A DNA stretch of 64,000 bases, from contig CM049319.1 in the NCBI GenBank assembly GCA_026874595.1, positions 4,862,601-4,926,600 on the forward strand, in the 5' to 3' direction. Shown piece by piece: positions 39,652-48,249 of the stretch. This DNA is from Sipunculus nudus (Eukaryota > Annelida > Sipuncula > Golfingiida > Sipunculidae). The position numbers were made by a program, and so were the translations under genes. The first letter of the stretch is position 1, and each line of letters opens with the position of its first letter. The notes beneath the pieces were generated by a model. That model worked only from the letters and a program-made list of their open reading frames with translations. It had not been told where the DNA came from and ran no database searches.

Positions 39652-40167
39652 TGTAGCTGATGTGAGCCACACACCAGTCTATGGTAACGTATGCGGTCAG
39701 AAAACTTCAGCTTAAAATTGTATTACGTCACTGGACAAAGTAGTTCCCGGTGGAAGTTCTTATGTTAATATGTTAGATTAATGTCTGTCATGTAATATTT
39801 GCGTTGTTTAGTTTAATCCAGCAGGTTAAAGGTTTACATATGTGTTTACCTGTAAAGAAGCGTTCCTTTAATAGTTTTGTAACTTTGGTATTACTGCGCA
39901 AAAGTGACGGAGCGCCAAGAAGCGAGTATGGCGGAATTGGTAGCTCTTGGGCAAAAGGCGTTTCTTTTCGAGCCAGTGTGTGGATCTTACTATGATTAAC
40001 CTGTGTAATTCGAGCTCATAGACAATCCTAGGCGCTATATACGGCAACAAGTTTTTCACGGTGTTGTACTGAGCTGATGATGTACTACTACTTCATGCAG
40101 TATGTATTAAAGCCATTGCAACAGCGGTCTATATCAGCGTTGTATATATGGTGCCGCGTGGATTATA
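39652..40167 (+). repeat. BEL/Pao 5' LTR
   Basis: Begins TGTAGCTGATG and ends GTGGATTATA. It is the same length as the 3' LTR and differs at one position (G at 40126 versus A at 48042). A possible core promoter word CTATATA lies at about 40035 and an ATTAAA polyadenylation-type word near 40107. It ends in TA rather than the usual CA, but the flanking AGGTG duplication supports the limit. Confidence 0.92.
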
Positions 40168-40221
40168 GTGAAAAACTTGCCCCCTTGAGACGCTGATGTA
40201 AGAATTGAACTGGTCAGAAGT

Positions 40222-40620
40222 CACATAAAGTGAACTGCAGATGTTGTCACAAGGACAGCATACATTGTGAACTGCAGGTGCTGTCATAAGGATAGCATAC
40301 CTAAAGTGAACTGCAGGTGTTGTCACGAGGACAGCATACACATAATGAACCGCAGATGTTGTCACAAGGACAGCATACATAGTGAACTGCAGGTGCTGTC
40401 ATAAGGATAGTATACCTAAAATGAACTGCAGGTGTTGTCACAAGGACAGCATACACATAATGAACCGCAAATGTTGTCACAAGGACAGCTTACATAGTGA
40501 ACTGCAGGTGCTGTCATAAGGATAGCATACCTAAGGTGAACTGCAGATGTTGTCACAAGGACAACATGTATACATAACGTTAGCTGCAGGTGTTGTGACA
40601 AGGATAGCATATACAAGGAG
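40222..40620 (+). repeat. BEL leader tandem array 1 (~36-41 bp unit)
   Basis: About ten copies of a unit like GTGAACTGCAGGTGTTGTCA plus CAAGGACAGCATAC. Variants alternate between ...GTTGTCACAAGGACAGC and ...GCTGTCATAAGGATAGC, hinting at a two-unit period. It lies in the untranslated leader between the 5' LTR and gag. Confidence 0.9.
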
Positions 40621-40770
40621 CCAATGATGCTGTGTTATAAATGATGAGTTACATTACATAAAAGTCTCCTTTAATTCACTTTACAAGTCTGGTAAACAAT
40701 AAGCCAGTCACAGTTTATATGTGACCTTTAGTGAGTGACCTGTGGAACTCATTTTACAAAGAACTTTTTG

Positions 40771-41025
40771 ATATGATACTGTCTTCACTTGTGCATATTT
40801 GTTGATGCATGCTACTGTGAATATTTGTGATATGATATGATACTGTCTTCATTTGTGCATATTGGTTGATGCATGCTACTGTGAATATTGTTAATACTGT
40901 CTTCATTTATGCATAAGGAGTTGATGCATGCTACTGTGAATATTGTTGATATAATATGATACTGTCTTCACTTATGCATAATAAGTTGATGCATGCTACT
41001 GTATGATATATGATACCGTCTTCAC
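40771..41025 (+). repeat. BEL leader tandem array 2 (~52-66 bp unit)
   Basis: Five copies of a unit containing GATACTGTCTTCA, TTTGTGCATA and TTGATGCATGCTACTGTGAA, with variable spacing. Confidence 0.9.
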
Positions 41026-41044
41026 TTGCTGCCAACCACCTTAT

Positions 41045-41180
41045 GACATGCTGAAAGTATTGTTATGATTATAGCATATTAACATTGCTGAAAGTATTGT
41101 TAATGATGATTGCATATTTACATTGCTGAAGGTATTGTTAATGATGATTGCATATTTACATTGCTAAAAGTATTGTGTAT
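41045..41180 (+). repeat. BEL leader tandem array 3 (~40-45 bp unit)
   Basis: Three to four copies of GCTGAAAGTATTGTTAATGA plus TGATTGCATATTTACATT, each somewhat diverged, directly upstream of gag. Confidence 0.85.
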
Positions 41181-41354
41181 GTATAATAGCTTCACTACTA
41201 TATGACTGAAATATTATATTTAGTTTATAGCAAGGTTGTGAAATAATACTGCACATGTAGACATATCACTAGATAGTGTAACAGAATACTGTTCAGTCAG
41301 AGTATAGTGGTTCATTTATTGGTTTATAGATATCATTTATTGAATGACGCAAAT

Positions 41355-43079
41355 ATGTCAGAACCGTTAGGTGCAAGGGTTGTTAATTGCTCATCTGAGG
41401 AGCAATCAGACTCTCTTTCCTTGCTGTCTCAACAACCAGAGGTGGACATGACCAAAGAAACAAGTCAGTCAGGGAGGTCTCGTAAATTAACAGTGAAAGC
41501 AAGACAGTTCAAGGAGGATGAACTGTTGAAGAAATTTTGGCGTATTCATAAAAGTCTGAGGTCCAAGATTCAAAACACCAGTAAGGAATTGAGCGAGCCC
41601 TCACAGGTGGCTGAGATACAGGGTATGATTAATGAAATTCAAAATGTATATCATGAACTGCGAAACACTTGTACTAGTTCCCCTCCTTTGGATGTGCGCA
41701 AGGGGATTGATAGCATTATCTCGGCTGTTAATAAGACTGTTCAATGTGCTCAGTTAGATAAAACAGACAAGTGCAGCATTAAGTCTGCTGCTTCACTTTC
41801 TTCATGCTCTGGCAAATCCTCGAGATCGTCAAGATGTTCAAGGGCATCAAGCACATCTATGAAGATGAAAGAAGCAGCTGCAAGTGCAGCTGCACTCCGC
41901 ATCGAGCTACAGGCTAAACAGAAGGAAGCTATACAAGAGGCCGAATTGCGAAAACTTCAACTAGAAGAGGCTAGTCGGCGTGCACAATCAGACGCGTTAA
42001 TGGAGCATAAAAGAAGAGAGCTTGAACAACAGAAGCTCGTTAATCAGCTTGAGATGGAAGAAGCAAAGCTTAAGATTTATCAGGAGAAATCGCCAGTGAA
42101 TTCATTGTTAAATGTTGAAACAAGTCGCACTGTCTTTGTGGAAAGAGATGAAAGCAACGCACCAGGTCTGTGCAGTGAAGAGGACTTTAAGATTCATGAT
42201 GCAACTAATGCTCCTGTTACTCGTGAGACTCAAGAGTGCAAACGAGACAAAGAAACACCGGGAGTAACTGTTTTACCTTCAGGGGACTACTTTTCTGCAA
42301 TTAACTCTGCCATGGCAGCTGCGGCTGCTGTCAGTCGTCTTCCAGCACCTGAACCAACCGTATTTACTGGGGACCCCCTAACCTTCCCAGATTGGGAGGC
42401 GTCATTTTCAATGCTAGTAGAGAGTAAGTGTATTCCCCCACAAGAAAGGATACATTATCTTAAGCGGTACTTGGGTGGACCTGCAAGGGAAGCTGTCAAT
42501 GGATTCTTTCTTTTAAAGTCAGCAGACGCTTATGAAAGGGCCAAGGAGGTGCTGAGAAACCGGTATGGCAACTCGTTCGCTATCGCCGAGGCATTTAGGA
42601 ACAAGTTGGAGTCATGGCCGCCCATAAATGGAAGGGACAACAAGGGCCTTCAGAGATTTTCAGACTTTCTGCTTCAGTGTGAAGTAGCTATAACCACAAT
42701 TGACAGTCTGAATATTCTTAATGATGCCAGAGAAAACAGAAAACTACTAAAAAAACTACCCGATTGGATTGTAGTTAGATGGAGTCGCATTGTGTCTCAA
42801 ACCAAGAAAACTGAAGGCTGTTATCCTTCTTTTAGTGAATTTGCTGCTTTTATTGCAAATGAAGCAGAAATTGCATCTGATCCTATCACGTCGCTAGGTG
42901 CTTTAAGGGCACATCCGAAAGAGAAAGAGGTGACCTCGGGAACGATTAGACAAAAACAAGGTGCGAGGACACTCACAACAGGACTTACCAAGGAAAGGGA
43001 TAAGAATGCAAAACAGTCCTGCCTATTTTGTCATAAGGACAATCATATGATCCAAAATTGCAGGAGCTTGTCGTCTTAA
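41355..43079 (+). CDS. BEL/Pao Gag-like protein (574 aa), ends at a TAA in frame with Pol
   Basis: Structural protein that would package the element RNA. The first ATG in frame is 41355; the open frame extends upstream only to a GTG. The N-terminal third is charged, followed by a serine-rich patch and a long coiled coil of about 80 residues rich in E, K, Q, L and A (near 41860-42100). The DUF1759-type Gag core begins near PEPTVFTGDPLTFPDWEASF (42350) and runs to about 42900. A zinc knuckle CLFCHKDNHMIQNC (CX2CX4HX4C) begins at 43020. The frame stops at TAA 43077-43079. The same frame is open beyond it into a second knuckle and Pol, so the stop lies inside the usual nucleic-acid-binding region. 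It could be a real termination signal passed at low frequency, or a recent nonsense mutation. Confidence 0.88.
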   Translation: MSEPLGARVVNCSSEEQSDSLSLLSQQPEVDMTKETSQSGRSRKLTVKARQFKEDELLKKFWRIHKSLRSKIQNTSKELSEPSQVAEIQGMINEIQNVYHELRNTCTSSPPLDVRKGIDSIISAVNKTVQCAQLDKTDKCSIKSAASLSSCSGKSSRSSRCSRASSTSMKMKEAAASAAALRIELQAKQKEAIQEAELRKLQLEEASRRAQSDALMEHKRRELEQQKLVNQLEMEEAKLKIYQEKSPVNSLLNVETSRTVFVERDESNAPGLCSEEDFKIHDATNAPVTRETQECKRDKETPGVTVLPSGDYFSAINSAMAAAAAVSRLPAPEPTVFTGDPLTFPDWEASFSMLVESKCIPPQERIHYLKRYLGGPAREAVNGFFLLKSADAYERAKEVLRNRYGNSFAIAEAFRNKLESWPPINGRDNKGLQRFSDFLLQCEVAITTIDSLNILNDARENRKLLKKLPDWIVVRWSRIVSQTKKTEGCYPSFSEFAAFIANEAEIASDPITSLGALRAHPKEKEVTSGTIRQKQGARTLTTGLTKERDKNAKQSCLFCHKDNHMIQNCRSLSS

Positions 43080-46000
43080 CCATTACCCGAAAGACATGAA
43101 TATGTAAAGAAAAAGGGACTTTGTTATGGTTGCCTCAATCAAGGACATCTGTCGAAAAATTGTCCGCAAAGATCCACATGTAAGCTTTGTAGTAAAAGAC
43201 ACCCCACTTCTCTACATGTTGATCAGAAGGAAACGGGTGTTAGTAAAGGTAGTGGTGCTTCCAAAGCCATTAAGCAGCAAGTGTCTTCTTCTGATGATCA
43301 TCAGGAAATCATTGTAGAAAGCAAGGATGCTGTGTGCCGTAAGATTTCTGGGACTCAAGTCGGTCAGAGTGCGTCAATGGTGGTTCCAGTGTGGGTATCC
43401 AGCAAGGATCATCCTAATGAAGAATATTTAGTTTACGCACTACTTGACACCCAGTCAGATACTTCATTTATTCTGGATCATACCAGTGAAAGGCTGAATG
43501 CTCATTCAGACCCAGTTCAACTAAAGCTAACTACAATGACCACCAGGGACCGTGTGGTGTCCTGTAGGAAATTTAAGAACTTACAAGTACGTGGATTCGA
43601 CTCCAACAAGATAATTGATCTACCCATAGTCTACACTAGAGAATTTATTCCAGTGGACCAATCTCATATTCCCACACCAGACATGGCCAGAGCTTGGCCT
43701 CATTTGAAAGGCATTGCACATAGAATACCTTCATTTCAGGACTGCGAGGTTGGATTGCTGCTAGGCTACAACTGTCCACAGGCTTTAGCCCCTCTAAATT
43801 GTTTGATAGGTGACGGAAACCAACCCTTTGCAGTGGAAACTGAACTCGGATGGAGTTTAGTTGGCAACATGGGAGAGATTGAAGATTCTGGAGATGCTAT
43901 TGGAACTACCCATAAGGTGATCACAAAACAGGTGCCGACCAGTTTTTGTATATGTCAGAGTGATCAAAACGTATCAACTGAAGCTCGGCATGCTCACTGC
44001 GAAGTTCATTTTGTGTGTAAGACTGCAATAAGAGAGAAATGTGCAGCCCCCCATGACATTAGTAGAATACTGGAATCTGATTTTTCTGAGAGGAAAGAGG
44101 GGAACTCTATTATGTCTCAAGATGATCTGCGGTTCCTTAAGATACTCGGGGAAGGCATCAGTCAGCAAAGGGATGGTCACTACACTATGCCACTACCATT
44201 CAGAAATGGCAGTCCTAACTTACCCAACAATAAGGTGATGGCAATTCGGCGTTTAGATCTTCTCAAAAGGAGATTTAAGAATGATCCTAAATATTTTGAA
44301 GACTACAAGAACTTTGTGGAAGGGATGATTCAGCGTGATGAGGTGGAGGAAGTCCCACAGGAGGAGCTTCAAACTGAATCAGTTTGGTTCATACCTCACC
44401 ACGCAGTTTTTCACCCCAAAAAGCCTGGCAAGATGAGAGTTGTTTATGATTGTAGTGCTAGGTACAAGGGAATCAGCTTAAATGACCACCTGCTCCAAGG
44501 ACCTGAGTTGACCAATATTCTGATTGGCGTACTTTGCAGATTTCGCCAAGGACCGATCGCAGTAATGTGCGATATAGAGAAGATGTTCTACCAGTTTAGA
44601 GTAGACTTAAAACACAGAGATTATCTTCGATTTTTGTGGTGGCACAATAGCAACATTGACGCTGAACCCAAACAATATCGTTTGAAAGTCCACCTTTTTG
44701 GCGCGGCTTCGTCTCCTGGATGTGCCAATTTCGGTCTTAAGAGACTTGCCAGTGATTACAAGGAAAGACATGGTATGGATGCAGCAAGATTTGTTGAACG
44801 AAACTTTTATGTTGATGATGGACTGAAAAGTGTGGAAACTGAAACTGATGCGATTACTTTGATAAAGAACACTCGCGCTTTGTGTTCAGAGGGAAAGTTA
44901 CGTCTTCATAAGTTCATTTGTAACAGCCGTAAAGTTATGGAGACCATTCCCCAGTCCGAACGTGCTGAAGATATCAAGGATTTGAATCTTGCGTTTGATG
45001 AATTGCCCATAGAACGTGTTCTCGGTATTGAATGGTGCATTGAATCAGATGAATTCCAGTTTAGACTCGTTTTGAAGGATCAACCACTAACACGTCGCGG
45101 TATTCTGTCGACCATAGGGTCCATATATGATCCGCTTGGACTCCTTGCACCCTTCACTCTCAAAGGAAAACAGATCCTGCAGACATTGTGCAGGAATGGA
45201 ACTGATTGGGATGAACCAGTACCGGATGAATTGTGTCAGAGTTGGAAGCATTGGACAGCTGAATTGCCAGAATTAGCAAAGTTAAAGATACCTAGGTGTT
45301 TTAAGCCAAGGCAATTTGAAAATGTTAAGCATGTACAACTGCATCATTTCTCTGATGCTAGCCTAAAGGGCTACGGACAGTGCACATATATACGCCTTGT
45401 GGATGACAAGGGTCAAATACACTGTTCCTTGGTGGTTGGGAAAGCAAGAGTGACACCGCTACGATCTATCACAGTACCACGACTAGAACTGCAAGCAGCG
45501 GTAGTCTCTGTTAGAGTAAGTAAAATGCTGAGACAGGAACTTGACTACAGCGACATTGAGGAATTTTTCTGGACGGATTCCAAGGTTGTTTTAGGATATA
45601 TCGGAAATGATTCGCGCCGGTTTCACATCTTTGTTTCCAACCGTGTGCAACAAATCAGGGATGTTAGTGATCCCAAACATTGGAGATATGTTTTATCCGA
45701 AGAAAATCCTGCGGATCATGCTTCACGAGGGCTAAGTGCAGTTGAATTAAGCGAGTCCAATTGGTTCAAAGGACCACAATTCTTGTGGGAGGATACAATC
45801 CGTCCCGCTGATCCTGTTGTATATGACATTGACCTGAATGACCCGGAGGTCAAGAAATCACATGTACATGCAATAACATCTGAACCAGCCTCGTCAATGT
45901 TAGACCGTTTTGGGAAATTTTCTTCTTGGACATCGCTCACAAGAGCTGTTGTGATATTACAAAGGTTCATCAGAAGGAGAAAGTCATGTAATCTTTCTCC

Positions 46001-47429
46001 GAGTAGAGTTATAGAAGATCAGAAGCTGGCTGAATGTACAGTTATAAAGACCTTGCAACATGAAGCATTCGCGGATGAGATAAGATCTCTGAAATCTGGT
46101 GCAAAGAACAGAGAACCAAGAATAAATCGTAAGAGCATCCTTCATAAGCTGAACCCATTTCTTGATGAATATGGAATATTACGAGTGGGAGGAAGGCTGA
46201 GAGCATCCTCTTTATGCCAGAACATTAAGTACCCTGTGATCTTACCTAAGAAAACTGTTATTACAGACTTGATTATCAAACATCATCACGAGTTGACTGC
46301 TCACCAAGGAAGAGGTATGACCGTGAGCGCCTTAAGATCCAGAGGCTATTGGATTATTGGTTGTAGTTCTGCGGTGTCCTCGTGTATTTTCAAATGTGTT
46401 CAATGTAGAAGGCTAAGAGGTCAAGCTCATGGTCAACAAATGGCTGATTTGCCTAAGGAAAGAGTTGAACCATCGCCGCCATTCACGTATTGCGGAATAG
46501 ATTGCTTTGGTCCGTTTTATGTTCGTGAGGGACGCAAAGAAATCAAACGATACGGACTCCTAGTGACATGTATGACGTCAAGAGCTGTGCATTTAGAACT
46601 GCTGAATGACATGTCTACAGATTCATTCATTAATAGTCTTAGGTGTCTGATTGCGTTGAGAGGCCCGGTGAGACAGATCAGATGTGATCAAGGTACAAAC
46701 TTCGTGGGCGCCAACAACGAGCTCAAGCAAGCATTCCAAGAGATCAATGAGAAAGAACTCTCAGCTCGATTGTTAGCGTATGAGTGTGATTTTGTCTTTA
46801 ACGCGCCTTCATCCAGCCATATGGGAGGGGTATGGGAGCGCCAGATCCGGACTGTTCGAGCCATCCTGACAAACATTCTTGTTCAGTCTGGCACCCAACT
46901 CGACACGTCATCGTTGAGGACGTTCTTATATGAAACGATGGCAATAGTAAATAGCCGACCCCTCACCACAGCAAATCTTTACGATCCATGTGCTCCAGCT
47001 CCACTTACACCCAACCATTTATTGACAATGAAGACCAGCATTGCGATGCCACCCCCAGGAAACTTTCCAAAGGAAGACCTCTATGCACAGAAAAGATGGA
47101 GGAGAATACAGTACTTGGCAAATGAGTTTTGGTCAAGATGGCGTAAGGAATACTTGCTAAACTTACAAGTAAGGCAGAAATGGAATAACAAGCGGAGGAA
47201 CCTTCGTGTTGGGGATATTGTCACTTTGAGAGAGGATGAGCTTCCATGGGGTCAGTGGAAACTAGCCAAGGTGGTTGAGACTTTTCCTGAGAAAGATGAC
47301 TTGGTTAGGAAAGTTAAGATCCTCGTCGGAGACTCGGCTTTGGATAAATATGGTAAAAGACTTAGTAAGGTTTCTTTTTTAGTAAGGCCTGTTCACAAAC
47401 TTACACTGCTACTTGAACATAATGGTTAA
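43080..47429 (+). CDS. BEL/Pao Pol region: zinc knuckles, protease, RT, RNase H, integrase
   Basis: Open in the gag frame from just after the TAA to 47429, about 1449 codons. The first part holds a knuckle CYGCLNQGHLSKNC (from 43122) and a CKLCSKRH motif. Retropepsin follows with catalytic DTQSDTSF (Asp codon 43446). Reverse transcriptase has MCDIEKMFYQ (near 44567) and the catalytic YVDD at 44808-44819. RNase H has HFSDASLKGYG (near 45345), LELQAA and FFWTDSK. Integrase has an H2C2 zinc finger (near 46278-46410) and catalytic Asp 46500, Asp 46686 and Glu 46836. A C-terminal DUF5641-type segment ends in a basic tail. All catalytic residues are present. There is no obvious independent start, so expression would need passage of the upstream stop, or internal initiation. 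Confidence 0.93.
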   Translation, partial: PLPERHEYVKKKGLCYGCLNQGHLSKNCPQRSTCKLCSKRHPTSLHVDQKETGVSKGSGASKAIKQQVSSSDDHQEIIVESKDAVCRKISGTQVGQSASMVVPVWVSSKDHPNEEYLVYALLDTQSDTSFILDHTSERLNAHSDPVQLKLTTMTTRDRVVSCRKFKNLQVRGFDSNKIIDLPIVYTREFIPVDQSHIPTPDMARAWPHLKGIAHRIPSFQDCEVGLLLGYNCPQALAPLNCLIGDGNQPFAVETELGWSLVGNMGEIEDSGDAIGTTHKVITKQVPTSFCICQSDQNVSTEARHAHCEVHFVCKTAIREKCAAPHDISRILESDFSERKEGNSIMSQDDLRFLKILGEGISQQRDGHYTMPLPFRNGSPNLPNNKVMAIRRLDLLKRRFKNDPKYFEDYKNFVEGMIQRDEVEEVPQEELQTESVWFIPHHAVFHPKKPGKMRVVYDCSARYKGISLNDHLLQGPELTNILIGVLCRFRQGPIAVMCDIEKMFYQFRVDLKHRDYLRFLWWHNSNIDAEPKQYRLKVHLFGAASSPGCANFGLKRLASDYKERHGMDAARFVERNFYVDDGLKSVETETDAITLIKNTRALCSEGKLRLHKFICNSRKVMETIPQSERAEDIKDLNLAFDELPIERVLGIEWCIESDEFQFRLVLKDQPLTRRGILSTIGSIYDPLGLLAPFTLKGKQILQTLCRNGTDWDEPVPDELCQSWKHWTAELPELAKLKIPRCFKPRQFENVKHVQLHHFSDASLKGYGQCTYIRLVDDKGQIHCSLVVGKARVTPLRSITVPRLELQAAVVSVRVSKMLRQELDYSDIEEFFWTDSKVVLGYIGNDSRRFHIFVSNRVQQIRDVSDPKHWRYVLSEENPADHASRGLSAVELSESNWFKGPQFLWEDTIRPADPVVYDIDLNDPEVKKSHVHAITSEPASSMLDRFGKFSSWTSLTRAVVILQRFIRRRKSCNLSPSRVIEDQKLAECTVIKTLQHEAFADEIRSLKSGAKNREPRINRKSILHKLNPFLDEYGILRVGGRLRASSLCQNIKYPVILPKKTVITDLIIKHHHELTAHQGRGMTVSALRSRGYWIIGCSSAVSSCIFKCVQCRRLRGQAHGQQMADLPKERVEPSPPFTYCGIDCFGPFYVREGRKEIKRYGLLVTCMTSRAVHLELLNDMSTDSFINSLRCLIALRGPVRQIRCDQGTNFVGANNELKQAFQEINEKELSARLLAYECDFVFNAPSSSHMGGVWERQIRTVRAILTNILVQSGTQLDTSSLRTFLYETMAIVNSRPLTTANLYDPCAPAPLTPNHLLTMKTSIAMPPPGNFPKEDLYAQKRWRRIQYLANEFWSRWRKEYLLNLQVRQKWNNKRRNLRVGDIVTLREDELPWGQWKLAKVVETFPEKDDLVRKVKILVGDSALDKYGKRLSKVSFLVRPVHKLTLLLEHNG

Positions 47430-47559
47430 TTATTTTCAGGATTGTTCATTTTGTTGAATTGGTAAAATGTATTGTTAGGTCAAATGTGATCTTCAGGTCA
47501 GGTAGAGGTCGTTTAATGGTAATTAAGTATATGATTATTGAAATCCAAGTGTGATTTCT

Positions 47560-47567
47560 GGGGGGAG
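47560..47567 (+). promoter_or_regulatory. Polypurine tract of the BEL element
   Basis: GGGGGGAG directly abuts the 3' LTR start, the expected position of the plus-strand primer in reverse transcription. Confidence 0.75.
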
Positions 47568-48083
47568 TGTAGCTGATGTGAGCCACACACCAGTCTATGG
47601 TAACGTATGCGGTCAGAAAACTTCAGCTTAAAATTGTATTACGTCACTGGACAAAGTAGTTCCCGGTGGAAGTTCTTATGTTAATATGTTAGATTAATGT
47701 CTGTCATGTAATATTTGCGTTGTTTAGTTTAATCCAGCAGGTTAAAGGTTTACATATGTGTTTACCTGTAAAGAAGCGTTCCTTTAATAGTTTTGTAACT
47801 TTGGTATTACTGCGCAAAAGTGACGGAGCGCCAAGAAGCGAGTATGGCGGAATTGGTAGCTCTTGGGCAAAAGGCGTTTCTTTTCGAGCCAGTGTGTGGA
47901 TCTTACTATGATTAACCTGTGTAATTCGAGCTCATAGACAATCCTAGGCGCTATATACGGCAACAAGTTTTTCACGGTGTTGTACTGAGCTGATGATGTA
48001 CTACTACTTCATGCAGTATGTATTAAAGCCATTGCAACAGCAGTCTATATCAGCGTTGTATATATGGTGCCGCGTGGATTATA
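47568..48083 (+). repeat. BEL/Pao 3' LTR
   Basis: A 516 bp copy of the 5' LTR with one substitution (A at 48042). It is followed at once by AGGTG, the right target duplication. Confidence 0.92.
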
Positions 48084-48249
48084 AGGTGCACTCGCTCGCC
48101 AGGCAACTGCGTATACTGCCTTCACTGGCCCCGGGCAAGTAGATTACACCCAAAAAGTGAAAAATGGTCGGCGGACCCTCAATTTACGCTTCACTAAAGC
48201 TAATATTCAAACACAACATATAAAATTTTATATAAGTGGCTACACATTT

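Larger units (their letters stand above)
39652..48083 (+). mobile_element. BEL/Pao LTR retrotransposon, nearly intact
   Basis: An 8432 bp element with two 516 bp LTRs, a ~1.2 kb leader, one gag-pol frame with a single stop, a polypurine tract GGGGGGAG (47560-47567) and no env-like frame. It is flanked by the 5 bp direct repeat AGGTG (39647-39651 and 48084-48088), the size expected for this superfamily. The polyprotein has zinc knuckles, retropepsin, reverse transcriptase, RNase H, and integrase with a C-terminal extension in BEL/Pao order. LTR divergence of 1 in 516 indicates very recent insertion. The primer-binding site just after the left LTR was not recognised. Confidence 0.95.
37466..48245. 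other. Insertion interval splitting the Gypsy protease frame
   Basis: The Gypsy frame reads LPICDGLVNGV up to about 37465 and resumes with VCHNGKAAKVLRDSG from about 48250. The intervening DNA is unrelated to Gypsy. Without the BEL element, about 2.3 kb of other sequence remains, split into a left part (37466-39651) and a short right part (48084-48245). This remnant has no recognisable coding region. Confidence 0.6.

Noticed and set aside
40210-40620. CRISPR-like array (regular ~40 bp units)
   Set aside because: The units are contiguous and lack unique spacers. They lie in a eukaryotic retrotransposon leader, so this is an ordinary tandem repeat.
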